From the NCBI RefSeq assembly GCF_965229315.1, contig NZ_CBDDJA010000002.1, positions 124,001-188,000 on the forward strand: a DNA stretch of 64,000 nucleotides. The letters are read 5' to 3'. Numbering within the stretch: position 1 is the first letter of the stretch; every line of letters starts with the position of its first letter. The notes beneath the pieces were generated by a model. It was not told the origin of the DNA. It was given only the letters and a program-made list of their open reading frames with translations, and did not search any database. Positions 25,915 to 35,084 of the stretch are shown in pieces. Source of the DNA: Pelomonas sp965229315. Its GTDB lineage: Bacteria > Pseudomonadota > Gammaproteobacteria > Burkholderiales > Burkholderiaceae_C. The position numbers were made by a program, and so were the translations under genes.

Positions 25915-26362
25915 GACGGCTCCTTGTGTGTGGACAAGGCTGCCGTCACTGCTTCCAAACAATGGTGGCAGCCCGAAACGAGGTTGGAAGACCGGACACA
26001 AGGAACCGGCAGGCCCGAAGACCTCCCCGCCCGGACCGCCGTAAAGCGGTCGAGCGAGCACACCCCGGCAACGAGGCGTGCTGACGCGCAAAAAAGGCCG
26101 CTTGTAGGCGGCCGCGCGCCTTGTGTTTGCGGGCTTCCAAACCCGGCCCCGACGGTGCCGGGGCGCGACCAATGTAGCACTGCAGGTCGAGCCATCGCAA
26201 TCGCGCCAAAGGCCCGTCTTGCACTCCCACCCGGTTGCCTCTTCCCGCTATCCGCGCCAGCATCGCTGCAACTCGTCGCAGCAGTGCCGCGCAGCAGGCG
26301 GAGGTTTCTTAGAGTGCAGGCATTGAGCGAGCGGCCCAGCTCCCCGCCTGACAGGACCACGC
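25915..26362 (-). other. Leader region open in several frames, upstream of the small hypothetical gene
   Basis: No single gene is convincing, yet all three minus-strand frames run open through most of this stretch. It contains a CCCCG/CGGGG hairpin near 26146-26162, a strong terminator (26090-26113) and further inverted repeats near 26030-26060. This resembles leader/immunity regions of P4-like satellites and integrative elements, where a structured RNA overlaps short frames. That reading is inference. Confidence 0.4.
26090..26113 (-). terminator. Rho-independent terminator inside the leader
   Basis: On the minus strand a 6-bp perfect GC stem (GGCCGC/GCGGCC) with a CTACAA loop is followed by six T. 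It lies about 175 bases upstream of the small hypothetical gene and downstream of no recognisable gene, so it would end a short untranslated RNA or act as an attenuator. Confidence 0.8.
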
Positions 26363-27465
26363 ATGCGCCCCCTCTCCAGCATCTCGCGCCTCTCCCGCTT
26401 CTTCCTCCTCCTGGTCGCCCTGTCCTGCAGCCGGCTCGCCATCGCGCAGGACAACTACCAGGCGATCATCGACCGCGCCGTGGCATCGGACGGCTTCAAT
26501 GGCGTGGCGCTGGTGGGTGTCGGGGCGAAGGTGGTGGCGCTGCAGGCGCGCGGCGTGGCGGATGCCGAGGCGCGCGTCGTGATGGCGCCGGACAGCCTGT
26601 TCGAGGTCGGGTCGATCTCCAAGCGCGTCGCGGCCATCGTGGTGCTGCGCCTGGTGGACCAAGGCACGCTGAACCTCGACGCGCCCATCACGCGCTACCT
26701 GCCCGACTACCGCGCCGACAGCGGCGCCAAGCTCACGCTGCGCACGCTGATGAGCCATTCGAGCGGCGTGCCGAACGACATCAACGCCGCGCGCCAGCGC
26801 GACCCGGCGATCCGCGGCGTGGAACTCGACCCGATGGAGGCGGTGCGCCGCTACGCCAGCGGCGACCTGGCGTTCGAGCCCGGCACGGCCTGGGACTACT
26901 CGCATTCCAACTGGATTCTCGTCAAGGCGGTCGTCGAGCGCGCAACGGGCCGTGACTACGCGCGGCTGGTGGACGACCTCCTGGTCCGCCCGCTGGGCCT
27001 GAAGCACAGCGGTGTGCTGCCCGGCGCGGCCATCAAGCCGGCGCATCTTGCGGCCAGCTACGCGGCCCTCGCACCGGCGCCGGTGGTCAAGGAGAGCCTG
27101 CTGCCCCGGTACATGGCCATGGCCGGCGGCTTCTACACGTCGGCGGGTGACCTGCTGCAGTTGATGGACGCCGTGTTCGGCAGCGACCGGGTGCTGCAGC
27201 CGGCCTCCCGCCGCGCGTTGACGACGGTGAGCATGCCCAGGCAGCACTACGCGCTGGGCGCCGCACGCGCACGGTCCTGATCGCGGGCCGCGAACGCGAA
27301 GCGGTGTGGGACGACGGCAGCAACGCCGGCTACCGCACGGTGGCCCGCCGCGTGGCCGAGGACGGGCACACCGTCATCGTCATGACCAACGCCAGCTTCG
27401 ACCATCAAGCGCTCGGCCGTCTGGCGGACGCGCTGATGGAGGCCAGCTACGACCCCACTCCCTGA
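26363..27465 (+). pseudogene. Beta-lactamase-family serine hydrolase, interrupted by a frameshift
   Basis: The N-terminal 305 codons encode a signal peptide (cleavage after AIA, about residue 28), the nucleophile motif GSISK, a Tyr motif DYSHSN and the core of a class C-like serine hydrolase. The frame then stops at 27278-27280, but the missing C-terminus (RTVLIAGRE ... VWDDGSNAGYRT ... TVIVMTNASF) continues at once in another frame up to 27465. One missing base in the run near 27260-27264 would explain it. It is a recent mutation or a sequencing error. Intact, it would be a periplasmic esterase or D-peptidase; Y-S-H instead of Y-x-N makes true beta-lactamase activity doubtful. Confidence 0.82.
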
Positions 27466-27668
27466 CGAAGCCGTCGCGCCGGTCTCCGAAGCTGGCAGCG
27501 CCTGGCTGTTGCGGGCTGGGCTGAGCGGGCTCAGCAGCGTGGGCGCGCGATCCGGACGGCCGCGCGCCTTGTAACGCTGCATCGAGCGGCCCGTGTCCGC
27601 GCATTTTTCACTTGCCCTGCAGCGGTGCATCGCAAGAATCGGCGCTCCGCTACCGACAGGACGCCGCT

Positions 27669-28169
27669 ATGCCCACGGATCGCTTTTCCCGCATGTTCGG
27701 TGCCTTCGTGCTGCTGGGGGCGGCGACTGCCGCCCATGCCGCCGAGATCACGCTGCCGGTGAAGGAGGCCTGGTTCGAGGGCCAGATCGTCCACTACGTC
27801 AGCACCGACATTTCCGACGCCGGCATCGCCAGGAAGCAGGGCATCAACTTCGTGCCCGCGCTGGCCGACACGCTGAAGACCGGCGGGCCGGTGGAGCGTG
27901 CCTACAAGTTCCCGAACGAGGAGCAGGCGGCCGTGCTGCCGTCCATCCCGCGTCCGGTCGGCGGCAGCAACGCCGACCCGACCTACAGCCCGCTGTGGGT
28001 GCTGGTGATGGTGCGCTGGCGCCCGGGCGTCACGCCGTACACGCTCAAGTCCGAGGAAGCCGTGCTGGCCGCGCAGGACAAGGGCGAGGTGGAGCTGACG
28101 CGCACGAAGATCGTCGCCAACTGGCCCGTCGTGCGGGCCGGCGGCGCCACGCTGCAGGGCGCTCGCTGA
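27669..28169 (+). CDS. Secreted conserved hypothetical protein
   Basis: 166 residues with a signal peptide cleaved near AHAAE (about residue 25). The mature part has the conserved-looking segment GQIVHYVSTDISDAGIARKQG followed by a beta-rich domain (SPLWVLVMVRWRPG). Such proteins are widespread in proteobacteria and annotated only as a domain of unknown function. The ATG at 27669 is preferred because it gives the signal peptide. It stands alone between the broken hydrolase gene and a convergent ABC transporter gene. Periplasmic location is supported, function unknown. Confidence 0.75.
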   Translation: MPTDRFSRMFGAFVLLGAATAAHAAEITLPVKEAWFEGQIVHYVSTDISDAGIARKQGINFVPALADTLKTGGPVERAYKFPNEEQAAVLPSIPRPVGGSNADPTYSPLWVLVMVRWRPGVTPYTLKSEEAVLAAQDKGEVELTRTKIVANWPVVRAGGATLQGAR

Positions 28170-28233
28170 GGTCAGCCGTTTGACGGGGCGGGGCGACTGC
28201 CGAAAGCGCCAGCGCTGAACGGACGGCGGTTGT

Positions 28234-29988
28234 TCAGGGGCTCTGCACGCCGGTCGGCGGCGTGATGGCGGGCGTGATGGCGGGCGTGTCCGCCATGCTC
28301 GCGACCGTGTCCGTCGGGGCCGGCGTCTTGCCCAGCTCCCAGCGTCCGCCCCCGGTCAGCTTGAGCACGCGGCGGTGGAAGCTGGCGACGGCCGCGCGGT
28401 GGGCGATGCTGATCAACGTGGTGCCGCGCTCGCGCAGCCGCTCGTACAGGCGCCGCTGGTTGGCGTCGTCCAGCGCGCTGGTGGCTTCGTCCAGGATGGC
28501 CACCTTGGGCGCCTGCACCAGCAGCCGCGCGAACGCCAGTCGCTGCTGCTCGCCGCCGCTGAGCAGCTTCTCCCAGTCCTCGCTGCGGTCAAGGCCGCCG
28601 TCGCTGTCGGCCAGGTGGCGCAGCTGCACTTCGTCCAGCACCTTCAGCAGCGCGTCGTCGTCCAGCTTGGACTGGGTGCTCGGGTAGATGAGCTGGCTAC
28701 GCAGCGTACCGGTCTGCAGGTAGGGGCGCTGGGGCAGGAAGAACACATCCTCCTGCGGCGGGTGGTCGATGGTGCCGCTGCCCTGCGTCCACAGCCCGGC
28801 GATGGCGCGCAGCAGCGAGCTCTTGCCGCAGCCGCTGGCCCCGGTGATGAGCAGCGACTCGCCGGCCGCCAGCGTCAGCGACAGGTTCTCCACCAGCACG
28901 CGCTCGCTGTCCGGCGCCTTGACCGTCACGCCTGAGAGCTTCAGGTCCTGCGCGGCATTGCGCGCGATGCCGCCTTCGGCCGGCGCCGTCTTCAGCGCCG
29001 CGGCCATCACGTGCAGCCGGTCGATGCCGGCGACGAAGCGCGACAGGCTCTCGAAGTTGTCGACGATCAGCGACACGGCGCTGAGCACCGCCGCGAACGC
29101 GCCGCCCGCCTGCACGGCCCGGCCCACCTCCAGCTCGCCTGCCAGCACCTGGCCGGCCAGCACGACGAAGGGCACCAGCAGGCTCAGTTGGCTGAACGAG
29201 CGCTGGAACAGGTTCAGCATGAACTGCATGCGGATCAGCTTCTTGGTGTTCAGCAGCGCGGCGCGCAGGCGCTGGTCGAGCTGGTGGCGCTCCTGCTGCT
29301 CGCCGCGGTAGAAGGCGATGGACTCGGCGTTCTCGCGCAGCCGCATCAGGCGGAAGCGGAAGTCCGCCTCGCGCTTGAGCTGCCAGAAGTTCAGCCGGAT
29401 CAGCGGCCGGCCGAACAGCAGCATGGACAGGCCCGTGCCCAGCAGCGCATAGACGACGAGGAAGCCCACCAGCATCTTGGACAGGCCCCACAGCACCGTG
29501 CTGAAGGCCACCAGCTGCATCAGCGAGCCGAGCAGGATCAGCAGGAAGTTCAGCGAGCGGCTGGTGAAGGTGTTGACGTCGTCGGCGATGCGCTGGTCGG
29601 GGTTGTCCACGCCGGCCAGGCGGAAGTAGGCGCGGTCGCCGAGGTAGGCATCCAGGAAGCGCCGCGTGAGCCAGCGGCGCCAGTCGTTGGCGTAGGCGTC
29701 GCGCGAGGCGTAGTACAGCGCGTACACCGGCACCGCGAAGCCCACCACCCACAGCATGCCGCGCACGGCGGTCCAGAAGCGGTCTTCGTCGCGCCCCGCG
29801 AGCGCCGAGGTCAGCTCGCCGGTCTTCTCGTTGATGAGCACGGCGAACTGCGTGTCCAACAGCATCAGCACGATCAGGCCCGCCAGCCAGGCCCAGGCGA
29901 CGAGGCGCCGGTCACCCGCCCAGTACGGACGGGCGACGACGAGGAAGCGACCCCAGGAGGAGTCGGTGTCTGCAGCGGGTGGGGTCAC
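28234..29988 (-). CDS. SbmA/YddA-family ABC transporter, fused membrane and ATPase domains
   Basis: 584 residues. An SbmA/BacA-like transmembrane domain (helices between about 30 and 310) with the family motif DNPDQRIADDVNTFTSRSLN is followed by an ABC ATPase: Walker A GASGCGKSS, signature LSGGEQQR, Walker B VAILDEATSALDD. Relatives import peptides or act on cobalamin or fatty-acyl substrates; the substrate here is unknown. A GTG at 29988 is chosen; no ATG lies near, so the true start is uncertain by some tens of bases. The C-terminus ends in a short Pro-rich tail with a repeated TPAITPAI unit. Confidence 0.88.
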   Translation of the reverse strand: MTPPAADTDSSWGRFLVVARPYWAGDRRLVAWAWLAGLIVLMLLDTQFAVLINEKTGELTSALAGRDEDRFWTAVRGMLWVVGFAVPVYALYYASRDAYANDWRRWLTRRFLDAYLGDRAYFRLAGVDNPDQRIADDVNTFTSRSLNFLLILLGSLMQLVAFSTVLWGLSKMLVGFLVVYALLGTGLSMLLFGRPLIRLNFWQLKREADFRFRLMRLRENAESIAFYRGEQQERHQLDQRLRAALLNTKKLIRMQFMLNLFQRSFSQLSLLVPFVVLAGQVLAGELEVGRAVQAGGAFAAVLSAVSLIVDNFESLSRFVAGIDRLHVMAAALKTAPAEGGIARNAAQDLKLSGVTVKAPDSERVLVENLSLTLAAGESLLITGASGCGKSSLLRAIAGLWTQGSGTIDHPPQEDVFFLPQRPYLQTGTLRSQLIYPSTQSKLDDDALLKVLDEVQLRHLADSDGGLDRSEDWEKLLSGGEQQRLAFARLLVQAPKVAILDEATSALDDANQRRLYERLRERGTTLISIAHRAAVASFHRRVLKLTGGGRWELGKTPAPTDTVASMADTPAITPAITPPTGVQSP

Positions 29989-30155
29989 GGGGGCTCTTGT
30001 GGGGTCGTTGACGCCGACAAGGCTAGGTCCGCGCCGGCCGCTGCACTGTCGGACGACGCGCCGCGGCTGCGTCGCCGGCCGGCGTGACCCGCACAGCCCG
30101 TCACAGTTCTGACACACGGTGACGCGACCATGCCGGCTTTGCTGGCGTGGACCGC

Positions 30156-30650
30156 ATGAGACTTCTTTACCTGTTGGTCGTGGCGGTGCTGATCGCGTTG
30201 CCCGCTTCGGCACAGACGGCGGCCCAGCCCGCCGCGCCTGTCGAGTTGCGCTTTGCCGACTTCTTCGCCCAGCCCATCGGCCCGCGCGGCCTGGAGCCAT
30301 CGGCCGCGCTGCTGGCTGCCCGCGGTCGCGACGTGCGCCTGGTGGGGTTCATGGTGCAGCGCGAGCTGCCGCAGGCCGGCCGCTTCCTGTTGACGCCGCG
30401 CCCGGTGGCCATGTCCGAGCATGCCGACGGCGACGCCGACGACCTGCCGGCAGCCACCGTCACCGTGCTGCTGCCCGAGTCGCAGCGCGAGCGCTTCGTC
30501 GCCCACCAGCCCGGGCCGGTCATGCTGACGGGCCGGCTCGACTACGGCCCGGCCGAGGACGACACCGGCCGCGTGTCCTGGCTGCGCCTGCACCTGGCGC
30601 CCGGCGCCCTGGCCGAGCAGGCATCTGCCGCGGCAACCCATTCGCATTGA
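30156..30650 (+). CDS. Secreted hypothetical protein paired with an alkaline phosphatase
   Basis: 164 residues, with a signal peptide cleaved after ASAQ (about residue 20). The mature part is a small beta-rich domain including VRLVGFMVQRELPQAGRFLL and a C-terminal GRLDYGP segment, features reminiscent of OB-like DUF3299-type proteins, but this is not certain. It ends 10 bases before the phosphatase gene, so they are probably co-transcribed. A GTG three codons upstream (30147) is an alternative start. Confidence 0.68.
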   Translation: MRLLYLLVVAVLIALPASAQTAAQPAAPVELRFADFFAQPIGPRGLEPSAALLAARGRDVRLVGFMVQRELPQAGRFLLTPRPVAMSEHADGDADDLPAATVTVLLPESQRERFVAHQPGPVMLTGRLDYGPAEDDTGRVSWLRLHLAPGALAEQASAAATHSH

Positions 30651-30660
30651 GTCATCGCCG

Positions 30661-32694
30661 ATGAAACACCACACCGTTCTCCTTGCCGCTCTCGCGGCCT
30701 TCGCCGCCGGCTCTGCCGCTGCCGCGCCCACCGTGACGCGCCTCACGCCGCCCAGCGAGCTGTTCGCCAGCGGCCGTGCCGACCCGGTCATCGCGCGCTT
30801 CCTGCCCGGCCAGCGCTTCGACCTGCAGGCCACCATCAAACCCGACGCCGGCCAGAAGATCACGGCCGCGCGCTTCCTCGTCGACGGCAGGCCGGTGGGC
30901 GTCACCGTCGCGCTGCGTGATTGCACGACCGGCTGCGTGAAGGGCGCGAGCGCCGAGACGGCCATCGCCACCGTGCGCGCCGTCAGCAGCGACGCCGCCG
31001 GCAAGCACGTGTTCAGCGTCGAAGCCACGCAGGCCGATGGCCAGAAGGTCGTCGCCCAGGGCAACTTCGAGGTCGTGCCGTTCACCAGCGCGATGGGTCC
31101 GAAGGTGAAGAACATCATCATCCTGCTCGGCGACGGCATGGGCGCCTCGCAGCGCACCGCCGCGCGCATCGTGCACGGCTATGCGCAGGGCAAGGCGCTG
31201 CAGCCGCTGGCGATGGACACGTTCTCGGCCACGGCGCTGGTCAAGACCTCGTCGCTGAACTCCATCGTCACGGACTCGTCGCCCGGCATGACCAGCTACG
31301 TCAGCGGCAACAAGAACAACAACAACGAGGAGGGCGTGTTCCCCGACGACACGACCGACCCGTTCGACAACCCGCGCGTCGAGTACCTGTCCGAGTACCT
31401 GCACCGCACGCAGGGCAAGCAGCTGGGCATCGTCACGACGGCTGACGTGTTCGACGCCACGCCCGCCGGCAACGCGGTGCACACCAGCAACCGCGGCGCG
31501 GGCACCGGCATCGTCGACCAGTTCTTCGACGACCGCAGCCACACCGGCCTGACCGTGCTGATGGGCGGCGGCCGCAAGTGGTTCCTGCCGGCCGGTACAC
31601 CGGGCTCGGCGCGCACCGAGAGCAACGACTACGCCTTCTCGGCGAGCGACCCGCACACGGCCGAGATCGTCAAGCGCTGGGGCGTGTCCGCCGGCGCGCT
31701 GGACAAGGGCCGCGACCTGATCCGCGAGTTCCAGTCCGCCGGCTTCGGCTACGTGGCCACCAAGGCGGACCTGGACAAGGCCGATGCCACCAAGCCGCTG
31801 CTGGGCCTGTTCGCGTTCTCCAACATGAACGTGGCGCTGGACAAGATCAACGGCCGCCGCGGCGCGGACAAGAACGGTCTCTCTGGCGCCAGCGTCGTCG
31901 ACGACTTCGGCCTGCCCGACCAGCCCATGCTGGACGAGATGGCCGCCAAGGCGATCAACGTGCTGAAGAAGTCACCCAAGGGCTTCGTGCTGATGATCGA
32001 AGGCGCGTCCATCGACAAGCAGGCGCACAACATGGACACCGAGCGCTGGATGCTGGACACGCTGGAGTTCGACCGCGCCGTGCGCGTGGCGCAGGACTTC
32101 GCGGCCGAACAGGGCGACACGATCGTCATCGTCACGGCCGACCACGAATGCTCCGGCGCCGCGCTGATCGGCGGGTCCACGGTCACCGACAAGGCGCTGG
32201 TGGACCTGGCCACCAAGAAGGGTGTGGCCAACCTGCGCAACGGCGTGGTCGGCACCTACGAGAAGGCTGGCTTCCCGCATTACCGCCTGGCCGCCGACGG
32301 CTACCCCGAGACCACCGACATCGACTATCGCCTGCTGGTGGGCTATGGCGCCAACGCCGACCGCTACGAAGACTGGCGCACCAAGAAGACGCCGCAGCGC
32401 GACAGCCAGCAGCCGTTCGCGGTCGAGGCGCCGCTGAAGTGGTACCCCGCCAACGCGGCCGAGCGCGACGACGCGCTGGGCGAGTACCTCGTCACCGGCC
32501 AGGTGCCCGGCGAGCAGGCCGTGCACACGGCCACCGACGTGCCGCTGTCGGCCTACGGCCCGGGCGCGCTCGCGTTCACCGGCGTCATCGACAACACGGA
32601 CGTGTTCTTCAAGCTCGCGCAGGCGGCCGTGAAGGGCGTCGTCGCGCCGGCCGATTCGAGCGGCGCGAAACGTCCACCAAAGCCGAAGCGCTGA
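30661..32694 (+). CDS. Periplasmic alkaline phosphatase (PhoA superfamily) with N-terminal Ig-like domain
   Basis: 677 residues, longer than PhoA (about 470). A signal peptide (about 1-22) and an Ig-like domain (about 25-140) precede the catalytic domain, which opens with the metal ligand loop ILLGDGMG (155-161). The phosphoserine is expected in VTDSS (Asp205-Ser206). Metal ligands are visible in IEGASIDKQAHNMD and TADHECSG. It releases phosphate from organic phosphates in the periplasm. No Pho-box was recognised upstream; it follows a small secreted protein gene by 10 bases. Confidence 0.93.
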   Translation: MKHHTVLLAALAAFAAGSAAAAPTVTRLTPPSELFASGRADPVIARFLPGQRFDLQATIKPDAGQKITAARFLVDGRPVGVTVALRDCTTGCVKGASAETAIATVRAVSSDAAGKHVFSVEATQADGQKVVAQGNFEVVPFTSAMGPKVKNIIILLGDGMGASQRTAARIVHGYAQGKALQPLAMDTFSATALVKTSSLNSIVTDSSPGMTSYVSGNKNNNNEEGVFPDDTTDPFDNPRVEYLSEYLHRTQGKQLGIVTTADVFDATPAGNAVHTSNRGAGTGIVDQFFDDRSHTGLTVLMGGGRKWFLPAGTPGSARTESNDYAFSASDPHTAEIVKRWGVSAGALDKGRDLIREFQSAGFGYVATKADLDKADATKPLLGLFAFSNMNVALDKINGRRGADKNGLSGASVVDDFGLPDQPMLDEMAAKAINVLKKSPKGFVLMIEGASIDKQAHNMDTERWMLDTLEFDRAVRVAQDFAAEQGDTIVIVTADHECSGAALIGGSTVTDKALVDLATKKGVANLRNGVVGTYEKAGFPHYRLAADGYPETTDIDYRLLVGYGANADRYEDWRTKKTPQRDSQQPFAVEAPLKWYPANAAERDDALGEYLVTGQVPGEQAVHTATDVPLSAYGPGALAFTGVIDNTDVFFKLAQAAVKGVVAPADSSGAKRPPKPKR

Positions 32695-32776
32695 TGCCGC
32701 GCGGGCGGTTCGGCTGACCTTCGGCAGGGTCATGGCGCAGGCGGGATACTGGCCCGCACCAAGGAGACCCCTGCCC

Positions 32777-33541
32777 ATGAAGAACCCGCTCATCGCCCTC
32801 GCGCTGGTTGCCGTCGCGGCTGCCGCCCAAGCCCAGTCCGCCGACCCGCTGAAGGCGGCCGTCGCGGCCGACCACCGCAGCGTCGGCAACGTCGCGCGCG
32901 ACCCGGCGCGCCACCCCTACGAAACGCTGAGCTTCTTCGGCATCAAGCCCGGCGACACGGTTGTCGAGCTGTCGCCCGGCGGCGGCTGGTACACCGAGAT
33001 CCTGGCGCCCTACCTGCGCGAGGGCGGCCAGCTCTATGCCGCCGGAGGCGGTGCCCGCTTCAAGGCCAAGATGGACTCGGCCGCCGTCTACGGCAAGGTC
33101 AAGATCACCACCTTCGACCCGGCCAAGGGCCAGCTCGACATCGCCCCGCCCGGCAGCGCCGACGCGGTGCTGACCTTCCGCAACGTGCACAACTGGATGA
33201 ACGACGGCAGTGCGCAGGCCGTGTTCGACGCCGCGTTCAAGGCGCTCAAGTCCGGCGGCACGCTGGGCGTCGAGGAGCACCGCCTGCCGGCCGCGCGCAC
33301 GCAGGACGCCAAGGCCAGCACCGGCTACGTGCACGAGGCCACCGTCATCAAGTTCGCCGAGGCCGCGGGCTTCAAGCTGGCTGGTCGCAGCGAGGTCAAC
33401 GCCAACCCCAAGGACACGGCCGACCACCCCGAAGGCGTGTGGACGCTGCCACCCACCTACGCGCTGAAGGACAAGGATCGCGCGAAGTACCAGGCCATCG
33501 GCGAGAGCGACCGCATGACGCTGAAGTTCGTCAAGCCCTGA
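32777..33541 (+). CDS. Class I methyltransferase-fold protein with a signal peptide
   Basis: 254 residues. A clear signal peptide (MKNPLIALALVAVAAAAQAQ) precedes a Rossmann methyltransferase fold with motif I as VVELSPGGGWYTEIL and later strands FRNVHNW and LGVEEH. The start at 32777 follows AAGGAG. Homologous exported proteins are common in proteobacteria, but SAM is not known to be supplied to the periplasm, so whether it methylates anything there is unclear. It precedes a Rossmann-fold gene by five bases, with no obvious functional link. Confidence 0.85.
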   Translation: MKNPLIALALVAVAAAAQAQSADPLKAAVAADHRSVGNVARDPARHPYETLSFFGIKPGDTVVELSPGGGWYTEILAPYLREGGQLYAAGGGARFKAKMDSAAVYGKVKITTFDPAKGQLDIAPPGSADAVLTFRNVHNWMNDGSAQAVFDAAFKALKSGGTLGVEEHRLPAARTQDAKASTGYVHEATVIKFAEAAGFKLAGRSEVNANPKDTADHPEGVWTLPPTYALKDKDRAKYQAIGESDRMTLKFVKP

Positions 33542-33546
33542 CCGGC

Positions 33547-34392
33547 GTGGAGCGCCTCACGCCGGAGGCCGCTCGCCCCGGCCGGCCCGTGGCCCATGCC
33601 GTGATCGGGTATGGCCGGCTGGCGCGGGCGCTGGTGCCGGCGTTGCAGGCGGCGGGTGAGCGCGTGCTCATCGGCCGCCGTTCAGCGCGCGGCGGCGAAC
33701 TCACAGCCGCCGACGCGGCTGCGCAGGCCGACTGGGTCTGGCTGACCGTGCCCGACGACCACATCGCCGCGACGGCTGCGGCCTTGCCGTGGCGAGTCGG
33801 GCAGCTGGCGCTGCACTGCAGCGGCGCGACGCCGCTCGCCGCGCTGGCGCCCGCGCCTGCCGCGGCGGGCTTTCATCCGTTGAAGCTGCTGGCGGGCGAT
33901 GCAGGGCTTGCCGGCGCGCATGTGGGCATCGAGGCGGGTGACGCGCACCGGCCCGCCCTGCTGGCGCTGGCCCGGGCGCTCGGCCTGGTGCCGCTGCCGT
34001 TGCCGTCGCCGATGGGTGCCGGCGCGCGGGCCGCGTACCACGCCGCGGCCAACCTGGCCGCCAGCGGCGTGCTGGCCGTGCTGGCCGAGGCCCAGGCGCT
34101 GTGGACCGCCGCGGGGCTGGACTCGGCCGAGGCCTTGCCGGCGTTGGCACCGCTGACCCGCGGCGCGCTGGACGCCGCGCTCGCCCGCGGCCTGGCTGGG
34201 GCCGTCTCCGGCCCCATCGCGCGCGGCGATGCCGGTGTGCTGGCCCGGCACTTGGAGGCGCTGGCGGTCGCGGGGCTGGACGCCGGCCTGCTGCGCGAAC
34301 TGGGCCTGCGGCAACTCGCGCTCGCCACTGCGGCCGGCCGGCTGGACGTGGCGCAGGCCACGGCGCTGCGTGCGCTGCTGCAGGGCCGCTGA
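33547..34392 (+). CDS. Rossmann-fold protein with DUF2520 (ProC-like dehydrogenase superfamily)
   Basis: 281 residues. The N-terminal NAD(P)-binding domain (HAVIGYGRLARALVPALQ, then WVWLTVPDDHIA) is followed by the DUF2520 helical domain (LHCSGATPLAAL ... GFHPLKL ... YHAAANLAASG). The layout resembles pyrroline-5-carboxylate and F420-dependent reductases; substrate unknown. The GTG at 33547, five bases after the previous stop, is used; a GTG at 33589 would remove a Pro-rich leader and is possible. Cytosolic. Confidence 0.82.
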   Translation: MERLTPEAARPGRPVAHAVIGYGRLARALVPALQAAGERVLIGRRSARGGELTAADAAAQADWVWLTVPDDHIAATAAALPWRVGQLALHCSGATPLAALAPAPAAAGFHPLKLLAGDAGLAGAHVGIEAGDAHRPALLALARALGLVPLPLPSPMGAGARAAYHAAANLAASGVLAVLAEAQALWTAAGLDSAEALPALAPLTRGALDAALARGLAGAVSGPIARGDAGVLARHLEALAVAGLDAGLLRELGLRQLALATAAGRLDVAQATALRALLQGR

Positions 34393-34519
34393 ATGCGTGG
34401 GCGGCGGCCGTGACAAAGGCCGCGTTCGGCCGCCGCCGAGGTGCGCGTGCGGCAGGGGTGCGGTCCTAAACTGCCTCGTGCCGGACGTTGTGCCCGGCTT
34501 TGCCCCAAGGGAGTCCCGC

Positions 34520-35074
34520 ATGTCCGACGCGTCCATCCAGACCTTGATCCGAGCCGATGCGGCCCAGATCCTGCACAACGTGGTGGACGAGCTGCCCGAT
34601 GCGCGCGAGCGCCTGCAGTACGTGCGCAGCATGACGGAGCAGGCCGCCACCAAGGTGCTCAACCTCGTGGAGGCCGCGCAGGAAGACGCCGAGGCCGTGC
34701 GCAAGAAGGGCCGCGAGCTGTCGGACGCGCTGAACCGCCTGGCGCTGTCCAGCAACATCAGCCAGGAGCGTGCGCGCGCGCTGATGAAGCTGTGCGCCGC
34801 CTACGCGTCCGATGCGGCGAGCTTTGCGGCGCGCGAGAAGTCGCTGCACACCGAGATCATGATGTCGCAGGACTTCCAGGATCTCTCCGGCCAGGTCATC
34901 AACAAGGTCAGCAAGATGCTGGAGCGCGCCGAGCCGCCGCTCAAGGACCTGATCTCCTCGCTGCCCGCGCCCGTCGCAGCCGCCGCGCCGCAGGAACTGG
35001 GCGGCGTGCAGACGCCGGACAAGGCGCTCAAGCAGGACGACGTGGACGACCTGCTGGCCAGCCTGGGCTTCTGA
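34520..35074 (+). CDS. cheZ: CheY-P phosphatase CheZ
   Basis: 184 residues, mostly one long helical hairpin. The active-site segment SQDFQDLSGQVINKV carries the catalytic Asp and Gln, and the C-terminal helix DDVDDLLASLGF is the CheY-binding peptide on a flexible Ala/Pro linker. It dephosphorylates CheY-P to end the flagellar signal. It stands alone here; cheY, usually the partner in an operon, is not in the window. The ATG follows AAGGGAG. Confidence 0.95.
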   Translation: MSDASIQTLIRADAAQILHNVVDELPDARERLQYVRSMTEQAATKVLNLVEAAQEDAEAVRKKGRELSDALNRLALSSNISQERARALMKLCAAYASDAASFAAREKSLHTEIMMSQDFQDLSGQVINKVSKMLERAEPPLKDLISSLPAPVAAAAPQELGGVQTPDKALKQDDVDDLLASLGF

Positions 35075-35084
35075 TCCCGGTGGC

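Noticed and set aside
34450..34520. TAAACT and GCCGGACG before cheZ as a flagellar sigma-28 promoter
   Set aside because: The spacing between the two boxes is about six bases too short for sigma-28.
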